Assembly: GCA_964570895.1 (NCBI GenBank)
Contig: CAZMZD010000014.1
Location: 1-39,882, forward strand
DNA length: 39,882 bases
DNA from: RGIG1918 sp964570895
Lineage (GTDB): Bacteria > Cyanobacteriota > Vampirovibrionia > Gastranaerophilales > Gastranaerophilaceae
Direction of reading: 5' to 3'
Made by a program: the position numbers and the translations under genes. This document shows, in pieces, positions 38,695 to 39,882 of this stretch. The notes below the pieces were generated by a model. It was not told where the DNA came from. It saw nothing but the letters and a program-made list of their open reading frames with translations, and did not search any database. Every line of letters begins with the position of its first letter. Within the stretch, counting starts at the first letter, position 1.

Positions 38695-39522
38695 ATGTTA
38701 GCGCTTGTGACAGGTGGCGCCGGAATGCTTGCCGGAGATTTAATTCCCGCTCTTGAAGATGATGGCTACGATGTTTTGGCATGTGATATTGAAGATTTTG
38801 ATTTGTGTGATGAAAAAGCGGTCCGCGAATACATTTTGCATGCAAAACCTGATTTAATTATTCACACGGCAGGTTATACAAATGTTGAGCAAGCAGAGGC
38901 AGATGTTGAGCTTTGCATGAATATTAACGGGCTTGGCACAAAATATGTGGCGAAAGCGGCGGCTGAGCTTGATATTCCGCTTGTTTACATTTCAACAGAT
39001 TATGTATTTGATGGCGAAAAAAATACGCAATATACGCCGGATGACGAGCCAAATCCACTTAATGTTTACGGGAAATCTAAACTTGCGGGCGAAAATTATG
39101 TTCGTGAAATCTGTGAAAAATATTATATTGTGCGCACAAGCTGGTTATATGGCACATACGGTAAAAATTTTGTGCAAACAATGCTCTTGCATAAAAACGA
39201 TGATGAAATAAAGGTGGCAAATGACCAAATTAGCTCTCCCACTTGGACAGTCGAGCTTGCAGACGGCATAATTAAAATTTTGAATATGCCATATGGAGTG
39301 TACCATGTGTCAGGCAGCGGAAAGTGCAGTTGGTATGAATTCGCTTGTGAAATTTTTAAATGTATAGGCGCGAGCGTCAAGGTTCGTCCTTGCGCGAGCG
39401 AAGATATTGCGCAAAAAGCAAAAAGGCCGAGTTTTAGTTCGATGAAGCCTTCAATTCGCACTAAAAATTGGAAAGAGTCTTTGAAGAATTATTTGTATAT
39501 TTGCGACCTTGAAGTTGACTAA
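38695..39522 (+). CDS. rfbD: dTDP-4-dehydrorhamnose reductase-like NAD(P)H-dependent enzyme
   Basis: Last step of dTDP-L-rhamnose synthesis for surface polysaccharide. 275 residues of the extended short-chain dehydrogenase fold: nucleotide motif GGAGMLAGD, HTAGYTNVEQAE, YISTDYVFDG, the catalytic Y-x-x-x-K in YGKSKLAGE, and RTSWLYGTYGKNFVQTML. It starts immediately after the tgt stop with GGGGGAAAG as ribosome site. rfbA, rfbB and rfbC are not here, so a related sugar reductase cannot be excluded. Confidence 0.9.
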   Translation: MLALVTGGAGMLAGDLIPALEDDGYDVLACDIEDFDLCDEKAVREYILHAKPDLIIHTAGYTNVEQAEADVELCMNINGLGTKYVAKAAAELDIPLVYISTDYVFDGEKNTQYTPDDEPNPLNVYGKSKLAGENYVREICEKYYIVRTSWLYGTYGKNFVQTMLLHKNDDEIKVANDQISSPTWTVELADGIIKILNMPYGVYHVSGSGKCSWYEFACEIFKCIGASVKVRPCASEDIAQKAKRPSFSSMKPSIRTKNWKESLKNYLYICDLEVD

Positions 39523-39556
39523 TTTTATTTTTTTGATTAAAATTAACTTATCCTTC

Positions 39557-39643
39557 GGAGGAGTGCCGGAGCGGTTGATCGGAGCGGTCTTGAAAACCGT
39601 CGTGCATGCGAGTGTACCGTGGGTTCGAATCCCACCTCCTCCT
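39557..39643 (+). tRNA. tRNA-Ser(UGA)
   Basis: 87 nt with a full class II cloverleaf. The acceptor is GGAGGAG/CTCCTCC and the D-arm is CCG/CGG. The anticodon stem GCGGT/ACCGT surrounds CTTGAAA (anticodon TGA). A long variable arm (GTGCA/TGTAC) and T-arm GTGGG-TTCGAAT-CCCAC follow. CCA is not encoded. The discriminator base reads T, whereas tRNA-Ser usually has G. Confidence 0.97.
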
Positions 39644-39648
39644 ATTTT

Positions 39649-39680
39649 AAAACCACCTTTATGGGTGGTTTTTATTTTTT
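39649..39680 (+). terminator. Intrinsic terminator after tRNA-Ser
   Basis: AAAACCACC (39649-39657) and GGTGGTTTT (39664-39672) form a 9-bp stem with a six-base loop, followed by a T-rich run. It lies five bases after the tRNA and just before the convergent partial gene. Confidence 0.85.
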
Positions 39681-39882
39681 ATTTTTTATTTATATATTCC
39701 AAGTATTCTAAAATTTTCTTTTGTTCTATATGCAACATATAATTATGCATAAATTCATAATCGGGTTTACCTTTAGAATTAACGGGGAGCATTATTTTAT
39801 CTTTTAATATTTTTCCGGTAAATGCTTTGTACTTTGACAGGACAAATGCGAGAAGGCGGGTAAAATGCGAAATTCCTGAAAG
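39679..39882 (-). CDS. C-terminal end of a probable restriction-modification specificity protein (partial)
   Basis: An open minus-strand frame enters from the window edge and ends at a TAA (39679-39681). It gives 67 residues, with IMLPVNSKGKPDYEFMHNYM followed by HIEQKKILEYLEYI. The pattern I-x-LPV-x-x-x-G-x-P-D-(Y/F)-x-F-M-x-x-Y-(I/M) is one I associate with the end of target-recognition domains in type I/IIG restriction specificity proteins. This is by memory only. The upstream part is outside the window. Confidence 0.5.
   Translation of the reverse strand, partial: LSGISHFTRLLAFVLSKYKAFTGKILKDKIMLPVNSKGKPDYEFMHNYMLHIEQKKILEYLEYINKK

Overview
The window is a chromosomal segment of an AT-rich (by eye about 35% G+C) Gram-negative-type anaerobe with diderm-style cell division and peptidoglycan genes. 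The best fit is a gut Melainabacteria/Vampirovibrionia genome (order Gastranaerophilales). This is an inference. It rests on a trimeric [FeFe] hydrogenase, the gene pair encoding a radical SAM-linked protein and RNase E/G, the low G+C, and several small proteins (2356-3066, 3079-3993, 8046-8354) of a style I associate with that lineage. No phylogenetic test could be run.

Layout: 1-830 is the 3' part of groEL. It is followed by a gene-poor stretch (831-1290) made of a tandem array of hairpins. 1335-1817 is an uncertain membrane ORF and 1877-2230 is panD. 2356-3993 is an uncharacterised two-gene unit: a coiled-coil protein and a Gly/Ser/Ala-rich protein. 3994-4770 is non-coding and mostly a 579-bp repeat element. 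4771-8068 holds a small protein, a DUF2344 protein, RNase E/G and a membrane protein. 8046-12450 holds a Cys-rich small protein, a CHASE2 diguanylate cyclase, an LCP cell-wall transferase and a TPR protein. 12563-16712 is the hydrogenase operon hydC-hydB-hydA, with a palindromic promoter and a terminator. 16780-19286 (minus) is deoC, a 61-aa protein, an ACT protein and a UPF0210 protein. 19397-20431 is pheS, and rnpB faces it. 20947-21495 is a second copy of the repeat element. 21500-26243 (minus) is a six-gene overlapping operon: NfeD, SPFH protein, response regulator, histidine kinase, TadA and a TIGR02757 protein. 26416-28250 is accD-accA. 28260-29714 (minus) is a free-standing FlhA C-terminal-domain protein. 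29859-35227 is a glycosyltransferase followed by murC, murB, ddl and ftsQ, then an 89-nt branched RNA-like fold. 35410-36988 (minus) is a hypothetical protein, tsaE and tsaB. 37118-39522 is ndk, tgt and a dTDP-4-dehydrorhamnose reductase. The window ends with tRNA-Ser(UGA), a terminator and the last 67 codons of a probable restriction-specificity protein.

Together the known genes cover fermentative redox balance (electron-bifurcating-type H2 production), pantothenate and fatty-acid precursor supply, envelope building (MurC/MurB/Ddl/FtsQ, LCP, glycosyltransferase), and tRNA maturation and modification (RNase P, TadA, Tgt, TsaB/TsaE).

The most unusual items are: (1) the FlhA cytoplasmic-domain protein with no membrane part; (2) the post-groEL hairpin array, whose arms differ in sequence but keep pairing while the linkers are conserved; (3) the two-copy ~0.55-kb structured repeat with a nearly invariant 173-bp core; (4) the 2356-3993 gene pair; and (5) a perfect palindrome built into the hydrogenase promoter.
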